Source: JAHJQZ01 sp963675235 (GTDB lineage Bacteria > Pseudomonadota > Alphaproteobacteria > Rhizobiales > Devosiaceae). From it: DNA of 64,000 nt. Under the pieces are notes generated by a model, which was not told the DNA's origin, did not search any database, and saw only the letters and a list, made by a program, of their open reading frames with translations. The position numbers and the translations under genes are program-made. The stretch is from NCBI GenBank assembly GCA_963675235.2, contig CAXXFU010000017.1, positions 248,001 to 312,000 on the forward strand, given 5' to 3'. Of the stretch, positions 23,485-32,565 are shown in pieces (the first letter of the stretch is position 1; every line of letters starts with the position of its first letter).

Positions 23485-24189
23485 ATGCGAGTTCTGTTGA
23501 TCGAGGACGACGGCGCCACGGCTCAATCCATTGAGCTTATGCTTAAGTCCGAGAGCTTCAATGTCTACACCACCGATCTCGGCGAAGAAGGCGTCGATCT
23601 CGGAAAGCTGTATGATTACGACATCATTCTTCTCGACCTCAACCTTCCGGACATGTCCGGTTACGAGGTTCTGAGAACGTTGCGCGTCGCCAAGGTGCAG
23701 ACGCCGATCCTCATCCTTTCCGGCCTGGCCGGGATCGAAGACAAGGTACGCGGCCTCGGCTTCGGCGCCGACGACTACATGACCAAGCCGTTCCACAAGG
23801 ACGAGCTGGTCGCGCGCATCCACGCCATTGTCCGCCGGTCCAAGGGCCATGCCCAGTCGGTGATCACCACCGGCGACCTCAATGTCAATCTCGATACCAA
23901 GACGGTCGAGGTCGGCGGCCAGCGCGTGCACCTGACCGGCAAGGAATACCAGATGCTGGAGCTGCTATCGCTCCGCAAGGGCACAACGCTCACCAAGGAA
24001 ATGTTCCTCAACCATCTCTATGGCGGAATGGACGAGCCCGAACTCAAGATCATCGACGTCTTCATCTGCAAGCTCCGCAAGAAGCTTTCGGTGGCGACCG
24101 GCGGCAAGAACTATATCGAGACCGTCTGGGGCCGTGGCTATGTGCTGCGCGAGCCGGACGAGAACGAGGTCTTCTCCGAGAGCGCCTGA
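23485..24189 (+). CDS. ctrA: Cell cycle response regulator CtrA
   Basis: CtrA is the OmpR-family master regulator of cell cycle, motility and envelope genes. The 234-residue product has the receiver MRVLLIEDDG, phospho-acceptor Asp51 in LLDLNLPDMSGYEVLR, the Lys in MTKPFHKDEL, and the winged-helix domain with LTGKEYQMLELLSLRKGTTLTKEMFLNHLYGGMDEPELK. The sequence is almost the family consensus. The ATG at 23485 follows AAGGGG; a longer in-frame start at 23440 lacks such a site. The C-terminus ends ENEVFSESA rather than in the Ala-Ala degron seen in Caulobacter. Confidence 0.97.
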   Translation: MRVLLIEDDGATAQSIELMLKSESFNVYTTDLGEEGVDLGKLYDYDIILLDLNLPDMSGYEVLRTLRVAKVQTPILILSGLAGIEDKVRGLGFGADDYMTKPFHKDELVARIHAIVRRSKGHAQSVITTGDLNVNLDTKTVEVGGQRVHLTGKEYQMLELLSLRKGTTLTKEMFLNHLYGGMDEPELKIIDVFICKLRKKLSVATGGKNYIETVWGRGYVLREPDENEVFSESA

Positions 24190-24217
24190 CACATCCGAGC
24201 AGTTTCACACGTCACGC

Positions 24218-24245
24218 AAAACCCCGCCGAACCGGCGGGGTTTTT
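24218..24245 (+). terminator. Rho-independent terminator of ctrA
   Basis: AAACCCCGCC and GGCGGGGTTT enclose GAACC and are followed by further T residues. It starts 29 bp after the ctrA stop. Confidence 0.9.
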
Positions 24246-24650
24246 GTTTGCCTCGCGTCCGGGTGCCGCCCCCTTTATGGCTCTTCCGACAACGAAGATG
24301 CATCCGTCGCGCCATATCCCTCGATTGCAGCCGAACGGGATGATCCCGGAATTGGCATGATCAGAGCTGGCGGCAGGCCATTCGACTCGTCCGACTGAAA
24401 TGCATGTCCGACAGTAGTAGGTGCGCGCTTTTGCCCAATAACTCGCAGCATTTTAGCCAGAAATACATTAGCCCTTAGCCATGGATTAATACGTAGCCTG
24501 CAATGTGAATATCGGTCGCCAGACTCGCAAACGCCAACGGCGGTGCATTTCGGCTCTCACCGGTATTCCGGCATCGAGTACAAATCGCCCGCGCTGCAGA
24601 TTTCTGGAATGGCCGCGACAAAGGACTATTTCGGCGCTGGAGGTTGTGTC
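24246..24650. other. 405-bp intergenic region before the chemoreceptor gene, with a possible CtrA box
   Basis: No supportable gene was seen here. The sequence TTAG-CCATGGA-TTAAT at 24475-24490 is one base from the TTAA-N7-TTAA pattern of CtrA sites. Two more TTAGCC copies lie just upstream (near 24453 and 24469). The region ends with the GGAGG ribosome site of the chemoreceptor. Confidence 0.4.
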
Positions 24651-26567
24651 GTGCGCTTCACTATCCCAATTAAACTCATGCTGCTTATCGCAGTTTCGGC
24701 AATCGTTCTTGTCATTGCCACGTCGGTTCAGCTTCTCGGCTTGCGCGACCGATTGTGGACAGACCGGCAAGACATGCTTCGTTCCCAGGTTCAGTCGGCA
24801 GTTTCCATCACTGAATCCTATGTGAAGCGTGTCGCCGATGGCGAGATGTCGCTTGAAGACGCCGAGGCCGCCGCCGCAGAGGTCATCAGTGCCATTCGCT
24901 ACGGCGAGAATGACTATCTGTTCATTCAGGACCTCGACGGCGTCATGGTCATGCATCCGTTTGCGACCGCCTTGGTCGGAGAAAACCAGATGGGTCTGCA
25001 AGACGCCGATGGAAAGCTGCTTACAGTCGAGTTCCTGGATGTCGCAAACAGCGCCGGACAGGGTTTTGTCGAGTATCGCTGGAACAAGCCCAATGCGACC
25101 GAGCCGTCGCCCAAGCTTACCTATGTTGCCTCTGTTGCTCCCTGGCGATGGATCATCGCCACGGGCGTCTACATCGATGACCTCGATGCCATCTTCCAAA
25201 GCGAGATGCTCAAGGCACTCGGATGGCTCGGTGGCGCCCTTGTCCTTCTGATCGGCGCGGCCGTGCCGATTGCCCTTTCGCTGACCAGGCCGATTGCCGC
25301 GATCACCCAGAACATGAAACAGCTCGCCGATGGCGACCTTGACACCGAAATCCTTGGCGCCGGCCGCAATGACGAAATCGGCGACATGGCCAAGGCCGTC
25401 GAGGTGTTCAAGGAGAACGGCCGGAAGGTCAATCGCATGACCGCTGCCGAAGTCGAGGCCGAGGCACGCCGTCAGGAAGAGCGCACACGAATGATGCAGG
25501 AGCTGCAGACCGAGTTCGGCAATGTCGTCGATGCGGCGATCGGCGGCGACTTCTCCAGGCGCGTCGAAGTCGAGTTCCCCGATGCCGAGCTCAACGCGCT
25601 GGCCGGTTCGGTCAACTCTCTTGTCGAGACCGTCGACCGCGGCGTCAGCGAGACCGGCGAAGTGCTGGCGGCTCTCGCTGAAACCAACCTGACCCGCCGC
25701 GTCACCGGCTCCTATGAAGGCGCCTTCGACAAGCTGAAGCGGGACACCAACGCCGTCGCCGACAAGCTCGTCGAGATCGTCGGTCAGATCAAGTCGACCT
25801 CGCGCGGCCTCAAGACCGCCACCGGCGAGATTCTTTCCGGCGCCAACGATCTTTCCGAACGCACCACCAAGCAGGCGGCGACGATCGAAGAGACTTCGGC
25901 GGCGATGGAACAGCTGGCCCAGACAGTCATCGAGAACGCCAAGCGCGCCGAGGAAGCCTCGGTCAAGTCGCGCTCCGTGTCACAGACCGCCGAAGAAGGC
26001 GGCGAGGTCATGCGCGACGCCAACACGGCCATGGAGCAGATCACCCATTCGAGCGCCAAGATCTCGAACATCATCGGCATGATCGACGACATTGCCTTCC
26101 AGACCAACCTGCTGGCGCTCAACGCTTCTGTCGAGGCGGCGCGTGCCGGCGAGGCCGGCAAGGGCTTTGCCGTTGTCGCCGTAGAAGTTCGTCGCCTTGC
26201 CCAGTCCGCCGCCGAGGCCTCGTCCGAGGTCAAGGCGCTGATCGAGCAAAGCGCCGAGGAGGTCTCGGGCGGTTCCAAGCTTGTCGCCAGCGCGGCCGAG
26301 AAGCTCGAGGCCATGCTCGAAGCGGTCAAGGCCAACAACGTCCTGATGGAAGGCATTGCCCGCGAGAGCCGCGAGCAGGCTTCTGCCATCGAGGAGGTCA
26401 ATGTTGCCGTCCGCCAGATGGACGAGATGACCCAGCACAATGCAGCGCTGGTCGAGGAGACCAATGCGGCGATCGAACAGACGGAATCGCAGGCGGCCGA
26501 TCTCGACGGCATCGTCGATGTGTTCCGCATCGCCGAGGCGGCTCAATCGAGCGTCCGCGCTGCCTGA
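24651..26567 (+). CDS. Methyl-accepting chemotaxis protein with a Cache-type sensor domain
   Basis: The 638-residue chemoreceptor has a first transmembrane helix at about residues 7-28, a periplasmic sensor of the single-Cache type (about 35-185, with YGENDYLFIQDLDGVMVMHP and WRWIIATGVYIDD), a second helix near 190-212, a HAMP domain, a second HAMP-like segment and a signalling domain. The hairpin tip reads IGMIDDIAFQTNLLALNASVEAARAGEAGKGFAVVA. GTG at 24651 is preferred because GGAGG lies seven bases upstream; the ATG at 24609 and GTG at 24543 lack ribosome sites. No CheR-tethering pentapeptide is seen at the C-terminus. Confidence 0.92.
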   Translation: MRFTIPIKLMLLIAVSAIVLVIATSVQLLGLRDRLWTDRQDMLRSQVQSAVSITESYVKRVADGEMSLEDAEAAAAEVISAIRYGENDYLFIQDLDGVMVMHPFATALVGENQMGLQDADGKLLTVEFLDVANSAGQGFVEYRWNKPNATEPSPKLTYVASVAPWRWIIATGVYIDDLDAIFQSEMLKALGWLGGALVLLIGAAVPIALSLTRPIAAITQNMKQLADGDLDTEILGAGRNDEIGDMAKAVEVFKENGRKVNRMTAAEVEAEARRQEERTRMMQELQTEFGNVVDAAIGGDFSRRVEVEFPDAELNALAGSVNSLVETVDRGVSETGEVLAALAETNLTRRVTGSYEGAFDKLKRDTNAVADKLVEIVGQIKSTSRGLKTATGEILSGANDLSERTTKQAATIEETSAAMEQLAQTVIENAKRAEEASVKSRSVSQTAEEGGEVMRDANTAMEQITHSSAKISNIIGMIDDIAFQTNLLALNASVEAARAGEAGKGFAVVAVEVRRLAQSAAEASSEVKALIEQSAEEVSGGSKLVASAAEKLEAMLEAVKANNVLMEGIARESREQASAIEEVNVAVRQMDEMTQHNAALVEETNAAIEQTESQAADLDGIVDVFRIAEAAQSSVRAA

Positions 26568-26590
26568 ACGCAGTTCCGCAGACATGCAGC

Positions 26591-26618
26591 AAACCCCGCG
26601 CTCCGGCGCGGGGTTTTT
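26591..26618 (+). terminator. Rho-independent terminator after the chemoreceptor gene
   Basis: AAACCCCGCG and CGCGGGGTTT form a 10-bp stem around CTCCGG and are followed by more T residues, 23 bp after the stop codon. Confidence 0.9.
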
Positions 26619-26703
26619 CGTTGGGGCGAGTGAACGGGTTTCGCCCACGCTCCGGTCGCGTTAAGCCAGTGGCGCCAAAATGGACAAGGCCGGAGGACAG
26701 GAC

Positions 26704-27468
26704 GTGGCTCACCCAGATTTTTCGATGGACGGACAGGTGGTTGCCGTTACCGGCGCCTCGATGGGGATCGGGCATGGCCTTGCTGGCATGCTTGCCGCTG
26801 CGGGGGCGACGGTCGCGGTCATGGCGCGTTCGCGCAGCAAGCTCGAGACATTGGTTGCCGAAATCGATGCGGCGGGTGGTAGGGCGGCGGCTTTCGATCT
26901 CGATGTCACAGACATTTCGTCCATCCAGCCGGCCTTCGATGCTGTCAACGCGCGCTTCGGTCGCCTCGATGCACTGGTCAACAACGCCGGGCTCGGGGAC
27001 AACCATCCGGCGGAAGATGTCACCGAGGCCGCCTGGGACGAGATGATGGACGTCAACCTCAAGGGCGCCTTTTTCACCGCCCAGGCCGCCGGACGCATCA
27101 TGCTGTCCGAAGGACACGGCCGCATCGTCAACATGAGCTCGCAGGCCAGCACCGTCGGCATTCGCGATCACGCCGTTTATTGTGCCAGCAAAGGCGGCAT
27201 GGATCAGTTCACCCGAGTGATGGCGCTCGAATGGGGCCATCGCGGCGTCACCGTCAACGCCGTTGCGCCGACCTTCATCTACACGCCCGGCACGGCTGAG
27301 CGGCTCGATCGGCCCGACTACCTGAAGTCGGTGCTCGACCGCATTCCGATTGGTCGGGTCGGTGGTATCGAGGATGTCGCGGCGGCGGTGATCTATCTCG
27401 CCTCTCCCGCCGGCGGCATGGTCAATGGCCATATCCTTCAGGTCGACGGTGGCTGGACGGCGCAATAG
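26704..27468 (+). CDS. SDR family oxidoreductase (gluconate/glucose dehydrogenase-like)
   Basis: The 254-residue enzyme has the cofactor motif TGASMGIG, NNAG, the catalytic Ser in NMSSQAS, YCASKGG and the C-terminal VDGGW, a classical SDR layout. It resembles sugar-acid dehydrogenases such as gluconate 5-dehydrogenase but the substrate cannot be read from sequence. I chose GTG at 26704, seven bases after GGAGG; the ATG at 26680 has no such site. It stands alone between two terminated chemoreceptor loci. Confidence 0.8.
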   Translation: MAHPDFSMDGQVVAVTGASMGIGHGLAGMLAAAGATVAVMARSRSKLETLVAEIDAAGGRAAAFDLDVTDISSIQPAFDAVNARFGRLDALVNNAGLGDNHPAEDVTEAAWDEMMDVNLKGAFFTAQAAGRIMLSEGHGRIVNMSSQASTVGIRDHAVYCASKGGMDQFTRVMALEWGHRGVTVNAVAPTFIYTPGTAERLDRPDYLKSVLDRIPIGRVGGIEDVAAAVIYLASPAGGMVNGHILQVDGGWTAQ

Positions 27469-27833
27469 CGTCTAGGTCCCAGGATCGGCCAAGGACTCTC
27501 TGTGCCCGACGCGGGGCATTGGCGCAAGCGCAAGGACCAGCCCCCTCCTGCGCCGTGACTGGCCATGGCCTTCGTCCCGATCAGCTTCACTCCTGAAAAC
27601 GTTACAGCAGCATAGATCAAAGCAGCCGCTGGTTTGTGTATATCTGGCGAATATTTCGTACCGCGCGATGCGCGTCGCGTCTGGTTTTACTAATATAAAA
27701 GCGTTTGTTACATTGGTATAGCAGTATATTCTTCTAAACAATCTCAACATTTTGCGAATTTGTGAATTTCCTTGCATCTGCATCTTGGGTGTTTCGATGT
27801 TTATTTTCCGTCTATTTGTATATCGAAGAACAT
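27469..27833. other. Non-coding, A+T-rich intergenic region
   Basis: No gene is supported in these 365 bases. From about 27600 onward the base composition drops well below the neighbouring genes, with many short A/T runs (for example around 27690-27770). It leads directly into a decayed chemoreceptor gene, and may be its old promoter region or a junction left by a rearrangement. Confidence 0.5.
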
Positions 27834-28883
27834 ATGCAGGAAGCAGGCAGGATCTCGTGGCAAAACAAACTAAAGATCGGCGCCAGGATCGGAAGTGGTA
27901 ACGGACTGATCCTGGTGCTTTTTTGAAGGCTTCCGACGCGACCTCTTACGGGCTGAACCTGGCCAACACCGAATTCTCCGATTATCGCGTGACTGCCAGG
28001 AGCTGCGGCATGACTTGAGCGAAGAGGTGGACGCCGCCGTTGCCGGAGACTTCAGCCGCCACGTCACCACCGAATTCCCCGACCAGGAACTGATCGCCCT
28101 GTCTGAGAGCATCAACAACCGGGTCGAGACGGGGGAACGCGGCCGTGGCGAGACCGGCACGGTGCTGTCCGCACTGGCCCACACCGACCTGACATATCGC
28201 GTCACCGGGACCCATGCCGGCGAATTCGACAGGCTGAAACAGGATACCGATTCCTTGGCCGACCGGCTGACCGAGATCGTGACGCAGTAGCGCAGCACCT
28301 CGCACGGGCTGCGGACCGCCTCAGACGAAGTCCTGTCGGGCTCCCGTGATTTGGGCGAACGCACCACCAAGCAGGTGGCTGCCATCAAAGAGACTTCGGC
28401 GGCGATGGAGCAGAGGCCTCGTCCGAGGTCAAGGCGCTGATCGAACGGAGCTCCACGGAGGTGAATGGTCGCTCCAAGCTGGTCAACTGCACTGCCGAAA
28501 AGCTTTCGGCAATTCCCGACGCCGTCAAGGAGAACAACGCCCCGATGGAAGGCGTTGCCAAGGAAAGCCGGGAACAGGTTTCGGCCATCGACGAGGTCAA
28601 CTCGGCCGTGCGTCAGATTGACGAAATGGCCCAGCACAATGCCGCCCTGGTCGAGGCAATCAACGCCGCCATCGAACAGACCGAAGGTCAAACGACCGAT
28701 GTCGACAGCGTCGTCAACATCTTCAAACTGGCCGCAGGCGCCGGAGAATCGGCAGATGCCGGCACGCACAAGGCGGAAGAACCTGCTCCCGAACAGAGCA
28801 CGCAAAAGAAGGTCGTCTCCGGCGCCAGGGCTCTGCTGACCCAGGGTAGCGCCGCAATATCCGAGGACTGGAAAGCGCTCTGA
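27834..28883 (+). pseudogene. Decayed methyl-accepting chemotaxis protein gene
   Basis: The remnant begins with ATG at 27834 and the typical receptor start WQNKLKIGARIGSGNG, then hits a TGA at 27924. From about 28015 the HAMP and signalling regions of the intact receptor at 24651 are recognisable (EVDAAVAGDFSRHV, LTYRVTG, ERTTKQVAAIKETSAAMEQ), interrupted by a TAG at 28288. At SAAMEQ a 301-bp segment, bases 25914-26214 of the intact paralogue, is absent, which removes the signalling hairpin tip and shifts the frame. Reading then resumes at SSEVKALIE and runs to TGA at 28881. At least three lesions make it non-functional. Confidence 0.9.
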
Positions 28884-28926
28884 TCCTCACCAAGCGCCTG
28901 TAGAAAACAGCAAACCAAAACGGCGC

Positions 28927-28957
28927 AAGCCCCGCACTCCCCTTGCGGGGCTTTTGC
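28927..28957 (+). terminator. Terminator after the chemoreceptor pseudogene
   Basis: AAGCCCCGCA and TGCGGGGCTT form a 10-bp stem with a seven-base loop, followed by TTGCTTTT. It has outlived the gene it served. Confidence 0.82.
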
Positions 28958-29040
28958 TTTTCATCGCAACGCAGCCTGGAGCTGAAGCGAGAAAACGATG
29001 CGCGTTTCCAATGCGTGGGCGGGTCGGCGCCCGTCTGCAC

Positions 29041-29685
29041 TCAACGCGACAGCACGCCCTTGAGAAACACCTCAACCGCCTCGTTGACGATCTTGTCCTG
29101 TCCGTCCGTGTCGATGGCCGGGTCGTCGCCAAGAAAACTGCGGATGACCAGATCGCGTCTGACCATGCCGAAATAGAGCGCCGCAGCCGACGTGCAGTCG
29201 GAAACCTCGATCCGGCCGGCGGCCACCTCTTTTTCTAGAAACCCCGCGAGGGCCTTCTTGCCGCGATCGAGCACCATTTCCACGAATCGGCGCCGCACGT
29301 CCGGCAGATGCTCGGCTTCGACAATGATCATGCGGTAAAGGTTTATCGCTTCCTCGGAAGTGACCAGCCTCATCACGCCGTAGCCAACCTCCCTGAGCGC
29401 CGCTTCGATGCTCATGCCATCCAGCTCGAAGGCATAGGAATCGGCGTAGATGGCTTCGTACTTGCTGTCTATGACGGCCTGGAACAGCTTCTCCTTGTTG
29501 CCGAAGTGCTGATACAGCGTGGTCATCGACCCGCCAGTCTCGGCGACAAGGTCCTTGAGCGACATCGCCTTGTAACCGTCGCGCACGAAAGCACGTGTCG
29601 CCGCGTCGAAGATGATATCCCGACGTTTCAACCCTCTTTCGCGCGGGGCATAGCTGGATGGCTCTGTTGACTTCTTTTTTGACAT
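29041..29685 (-). CDS. TetR/AcrR family transcriptional regulator
   Basis: The 214-residue product has the TetR N-terminal DNA-binding domain: RDIIFDAATRAFVRDGYKAMSLKDLVAETGGSMTTLYQHFGNKEKLFQAVI (about residues 22-75), with the recognition helix and the LYxHFxxKExLF signature. The C-terminal ligand-binding half resembles AcrR-like TetR_C domains. A Lys/Ser-rich head precedes the HTH. The gene stands alone, so its target is not evident. The nearest divergent neighbour is the LysE terminator region, not a transporter start. Confidence 0.85.
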   Translation of the reverse strand: MSKKKSTEPSSYAPRERGLKRRDIIFDAATRAFVRDGYKAMSLKDLVAETGGSMTTLYQHFGNKEKLFQAVIDSKYEAIYADSYAFELDGMSIEAALREVGYGVMRLVTSEEAINLYRMIIVEAEHLPDVRRRFVEMVLDRGKKALAGFLEKEVAAGRIEVSDCTSAAALYFGMVRRDLVIRSFLGDDPAIDTDGQDKIVNEAVEVFLKGVLSR

Positions 29686-29822
29686 GGGCGCCTCAACCCA
29701 TTTCTACATGATTTGTATTTAATCGGGTATGGCCCGACTTGACGCATTTGTTTCAAGTTTGCCGGTATGTGGCCACGGCAGCGCGGAGAAGGACCTGGTC
29801 CCAGCTTGCCCAGGCAAGAAAA

Positions 29823-29845
29823 GACCCCGCGCCGCGCACGGGGTC
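29823..29845 (-). terminator. Terminator of the Lrp-LysE unit
   Basis: On the minus strand GACCCCG and CGGGGTC form a seven-base stem, followed by TTTTCTT. It is 61 bp past the LysE stop. Confidence 0.6.
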
Positions 29846-29905
29846 GAGTTGAAGTGGCAGAAGGTTTGGAACACAGTCTCCCACGCGATTGGCGCCGATA
29901 ATGGG

Positions 29906-30538
29906 TTATGCGCGCGCCAGTATTCCCAAGGCGAAACTCGAAATGGCGAACAGGCCAAAACCGATGAGCACCACACCCGACAGGATCGCAGTGGCGCGGG
30001 TGAATCCGGCCGGCAACCGGTGCTGGAGCCCAGCGACGAGCCCACTCAAGAACAGCCACCACAATAGCGAGCCGGAGAAAACACCAATCACCACGGTCGC
30101 GGCGGCGGCAAAGCCCGGCTGATCGACAAGGCCGAGGCCGGCGAAAATGGCGGCGAAGCTGAGGATTGTCGCCGGATTGGCGATGGTGAGGAAAAAGGTG
30201 GCCGAGATCGTGCCGACAAGATCGCGGGCACCGACGCTGGCGGCCTTCCTGGCCGGAGCCGACATGAAGCCGCGAACGCCGAGATAGATCATGAACAGCC
30301 CGCCGACGAGCTTCAAAGGCATGTCGATCGCCTGAAGTGCCGCGGAAAAAGCGGCGAAACCGGCCGCTGCCAATGCCGCGTAGCTGGCATCGGCCAACGC
30401 CGTGCCGAGACCGCCGGCCATGCCAGCCCAGAAGCCTTTTTCGAGCGTGCGGTTGATGCACAAGACGCCGATCGGTCCGAGCGGCGCGGCAATGGCCAAT
30501 CCGAGCGCGATGCTCTTGAGGAACAGCAGCGGGTCCAT
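29906..30538 (-). CDS. LysE family amino-acid exporter
   Basis: The 210-residue inner-membrane protein has six hydrophobic segments and the LysE/RhtB signatures GLAIAAPLGPIGVLCINRTLEKGFWAGMAGGLGTALADASYA near the N-terminus and TIANPATILSFAAIFAGLG in the middle. The ATG at 30538 overlaps the stop of the upstream Lrp-type regulator (TGATG), so the two are translated together. An amino acid sensed by the regulator is the likely substrate; which one is not visible. Confidence 0.88.
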   Translation of the reverse strand: MDPLLFLKSIALGLAIAAPLGPIGVLCINRTLEKGFWAGMAGGLGTALADASYAALAAAGFAAFSAALQAIDMPLKLVGGLFMIYLGVRGFMSAPARKAASVGARDLVGTISATFFLTIANPATILSFAAIFAGLGLVDQPGFAAAATVVIGVFSGSLLWWLFLSGLVAGLQHRLPAGFTRATAILSGVVLIGFGLFAISSFALGILARA

Positions 30539-31020
30539 CACGCCGATCCATCTTTCGGGACGAACGGCCCGGCGACTGGGGAGGACAAGGCCAGCATGGT
30601 TTCGGAGCGGGCAACGAAGCCACGTTGCTTGAGCGCACCGAGAAAGGCCTCGACCTCGTTGAGTCCGGCGACGCGGATCTTGATGAGATAGGACCAGCTG
30701 CCGGTGACATGGTGGCACTCGAGGATGCCGTCATGTGTGGCGGCAAAGGCACGAAACGCATCCTCGTCCGCCTCGGGCGACAGGGCCAGAAAGACGAAGA
30801 CCAGCCCCGGCAGGCCAAGCTGCTCCGGATCGGCGTCGACAGTGAATCGGCGGATGGCACCGGACGCTGCGAGACGCCGGATGCGTTCGTTGACAGCCGA
30901 GGCTGACAACCCGACCGCGCCGCCGATATCGGCCAGGGCGCGACGGGAGTCCTCAGCAAGCAATCCGATAATTTTGCGGTCTATGTCATCCACAAGCGCA
31001 AAATATACGATCACTGCCAC
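30538..31020 (-). CDS. Lrp/AsnC family transcriptional regulator
   Basis: The product (160 residues from this start) has the AsnC-type HTH (DDIDRKIIGLLAEDSRRALADIGGAVGLSASAVNERIRRLAASGAI) and a C-terminal RAM ligand domain (LECHHVTGSWSYLIKIRV). The start is uncertain: GTG codons at 31020, 31014 and 30993 are all in frame, and 30993 gives the usual M-D-D-I-D-R-K-I beginning. Its stop overlaps the lysE start, and Lrp-type activators commonly control an adjacent LysE exporter. Unlike lysG-lysE pairs, which are divergent, this one is an operon. The 264 bp upstream (31021-31284) hold no gene I can support. Confidence 0.88.
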   Translation of the reverse strand: MAVIVYFALVDDIDRKIIGLLAEDSRRALADIGGAVGLSASAVNERIRRLAASGAIRRFTVDADPEQLGLPGLVFVFLALSPEADEDAFRAFAATHDGILECHHVTGSWSYLIKIRVAGLNEVEAFLGALKQRGFVARSETMLALSSPVAGPFVPKDGSA

Positions 31021-31284
31021 TATTTCCAGATATTTATCGCCTATGTGACGATTTTACCGGCTTGCTTGTTCACCCCCCAATCCGGCACCGCCTGCGCGAA
31101 ATTCGTCAGGCACGCCATCTCCTTCGCGCGCAACGAAGCTTGCACCGCCCCATTCCGCTTCATGTTCGCAATGAGCTGACAGGCGACGGCGCCCCGGCAT
31201 CCTTTCGGATCTTGCCGCAAGGCGAAAGAACAGTGATGCTCTCGCCACGCGCGGACCGGGGCGCACCTGGGAAATCGACCTCGC

Positions 31285-32274
31285 CTAGTCGGGCGCTTCG
31301 AAGGTTTTCAGCATCGCCCCGATCTCGGCCATCACCGCTGCCGGCAAGGCGCCCTTTTCGGCAGCGCCGAAATTATCCCTGACCTGCGCTTCGGTCTTGA
31401 ACCCGGGCACCGGCAATGCGACCGGTGAACTGGCGAGTATCCAGCCGAGTGCGCCCTGCGCCAGCGTGCGACCGCCGGTTTGCAGCAGTTCGCGCAACGC
31501 CCCGATGCGCTCGAGGTACGCGGCATTCGGCTTGCCGTTGCTGAAGAACCGGACCCAGTCGAGCGACTGGGCGCGCACATCGTCGCCCGCCAGTTTGTCA
31601 TCCGGCCGGTACTTGCCACCCAGAAGCCCCATGGCCAGCGGCAGGCGGCTGAGCGAGACAAGGCCGCGCGACTCGCACAGATCCATGATCTCTCTGGCCG
31701 GCGTGAAGACATTGTAGTCGTTCTCAATGGCGACAAAGCCTGGCAGGTCGGCAAAGGCCCGGGCCGAAGCGATGAAGTCCGTGCTCCAGCCAAAGCCGGC
31801 GATAACACCTTCCTGGTGAAGCGCCGCCATGGTCTCGAAGATCGGCCCGGCATCTTCGGCCGGATACTCGTTTATGTGCAGCAGCGCCAGATCGAGGCGA
31901 TCGCGCCGTAGCCGCCGGCGGCTGTCATCGATGGTCTCGCGAATGCCATCGGGCGTTACAAGCTGCGGCCCCCAGCTTCGCGCCTGCTCGTCGATGACAT
32001 AGCCGAACTTGGTGACGATCACCGCGTCATCGTTGTGGGCGATTTCATCGCCGAGCAGGGTCTCGGAATGGCCGGCGCCGTAATTGGCGGCGGTGTCGTA
32101 GACGCGGGCGCCCAGTTCGTAGCTCAGCCGCAGCGCCCGGCGTGAGTCCGCATCATCAACATCACCGTAATAGGTCGGCACATCCTGATAGGTGATCCGT
32201 CCCCCGATGGCCCAGCATCCCATGCCGATGCGCGGCACACTCGCCCCGTTCCAGATCTTCATCATCTCAGTCAT
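31285..32274 (-). CDS. Aldo/keto reductase
   Basis: The 329-residue TIM-barrel NADPH-dependent oxidoreductase has the family marks RVYDTAANYGAGHSETLLG (catalytic Asp and Tyr), VTKFG (catalytic Lys), LDLALLHINEYPAED and GWSTD. The substrate cannot be inferred. The ATG at 32274 follows AGAGGTGGAAG and overlaps the stop of the small DUF1127 gene by ATGA, so the two form an operon divergent from a LysR regulator. Confidence 0.85.
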   Translation of the reverse strand: MTEMMKIWNGASVPRIGMGCWAIGGRITYQDVPTYYGDVDDADSRRALRLSYELGARVYDTAANYGAGHSETLLGDEIAHNDDAVIVTKFGYVIDEQARSWGPQLVTPDGIRETIDDSRRRLRRDRLDLALLHINEYPAEDAGPIFETMAALHQEGVIAGFGWSTDFIASARAFADLPGFVAIENDYNVFTPAREIMDLCESRGLVSLSRLPLAMGLLGGKYRPDDKLAGDDVRAQSLDWVRFFSNGKPNAAYLERIGALRELLQTGGRTLAQGALGWILASSPVALPVPGFKTEAQVRDNFGAAEKGALPAAVMAEIGAMLKTFEAPD

Positions 32275-32450
32275 CTTCCACCTCTTCCGGTCCAGTAGCC
32301 GGGGCGAACCATGACGAGGTCGTCCCAGATGTTCTTTTGAAATTCGATCCCCGCATCCTCGATGAGATGGCGGTCGAGATGCGCGATGGCGTGTTTGGTT
32401 CGCCAATGCTGCCAGAGCCGGCTCGCCGGCTCGATAAACGGGTGTGTCAT
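32271..32450 (-). CDS. DUF1127 small protein
   Basis: This 59-residue product contains the DUF1127 pattern R-L-W-x-x-W-R-x-x-H-A-I-A-H-L-D-x-H-L-I-E-D-A-G-I, an Arg/Trp-rich helix ending in a conserved L-x-D-x-G motif. DUF1127 proteins are small and some bind RNA or affect phosphate and carbon metabolism in Agrobacterium. I chose ATG 32450 with AAGGG nine bases upstream; ATG 32504 would add 18 unrelated residues and would overlap the operator-like palindrome. It is coupled to the aldo/keto reductase gene. Confidence 0.75.
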   Translation of the reverse strand: MTHPFIEPASRLWQHWRTKHAIAHLDRHLIEDAGIEFQKNIWDDLVMVRPGYWTGRGGR

Positions 32451-32490
32451 CTCCAAATACCCTTTTTTCGAATTTGAAACGTCAATTGCG

Positions 32491-32513
32491 TTCTGCTGCA
32501 GCATGTAGCAGAA
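32491..32513. promoter_or_regulatory. LysR-type operator candidate
   Basis: TTCTGCT-N9-AGCAGAA is a perfect seven-base inverted repeat in the 115-bp space between the divergent LysR gene and the DUF1127/aldo-keto reductase operon. It fits the T-N11-A shape of LysR-type sites. Confidence 0.6.
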
Positions 32514-32565
32514 TTGTTCGTAGATTCAGGAGATACGAGTTCGATATAGGTATTTCATTTTTGAA

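Noticed and set aside
31054..31382. Short open frames between the Lrp-type gene and the aldo/keto reductase gene
   Set aside because: No ribosome site, no conserved motif and low-complexity Arg/Pro content; treated as non-coding.
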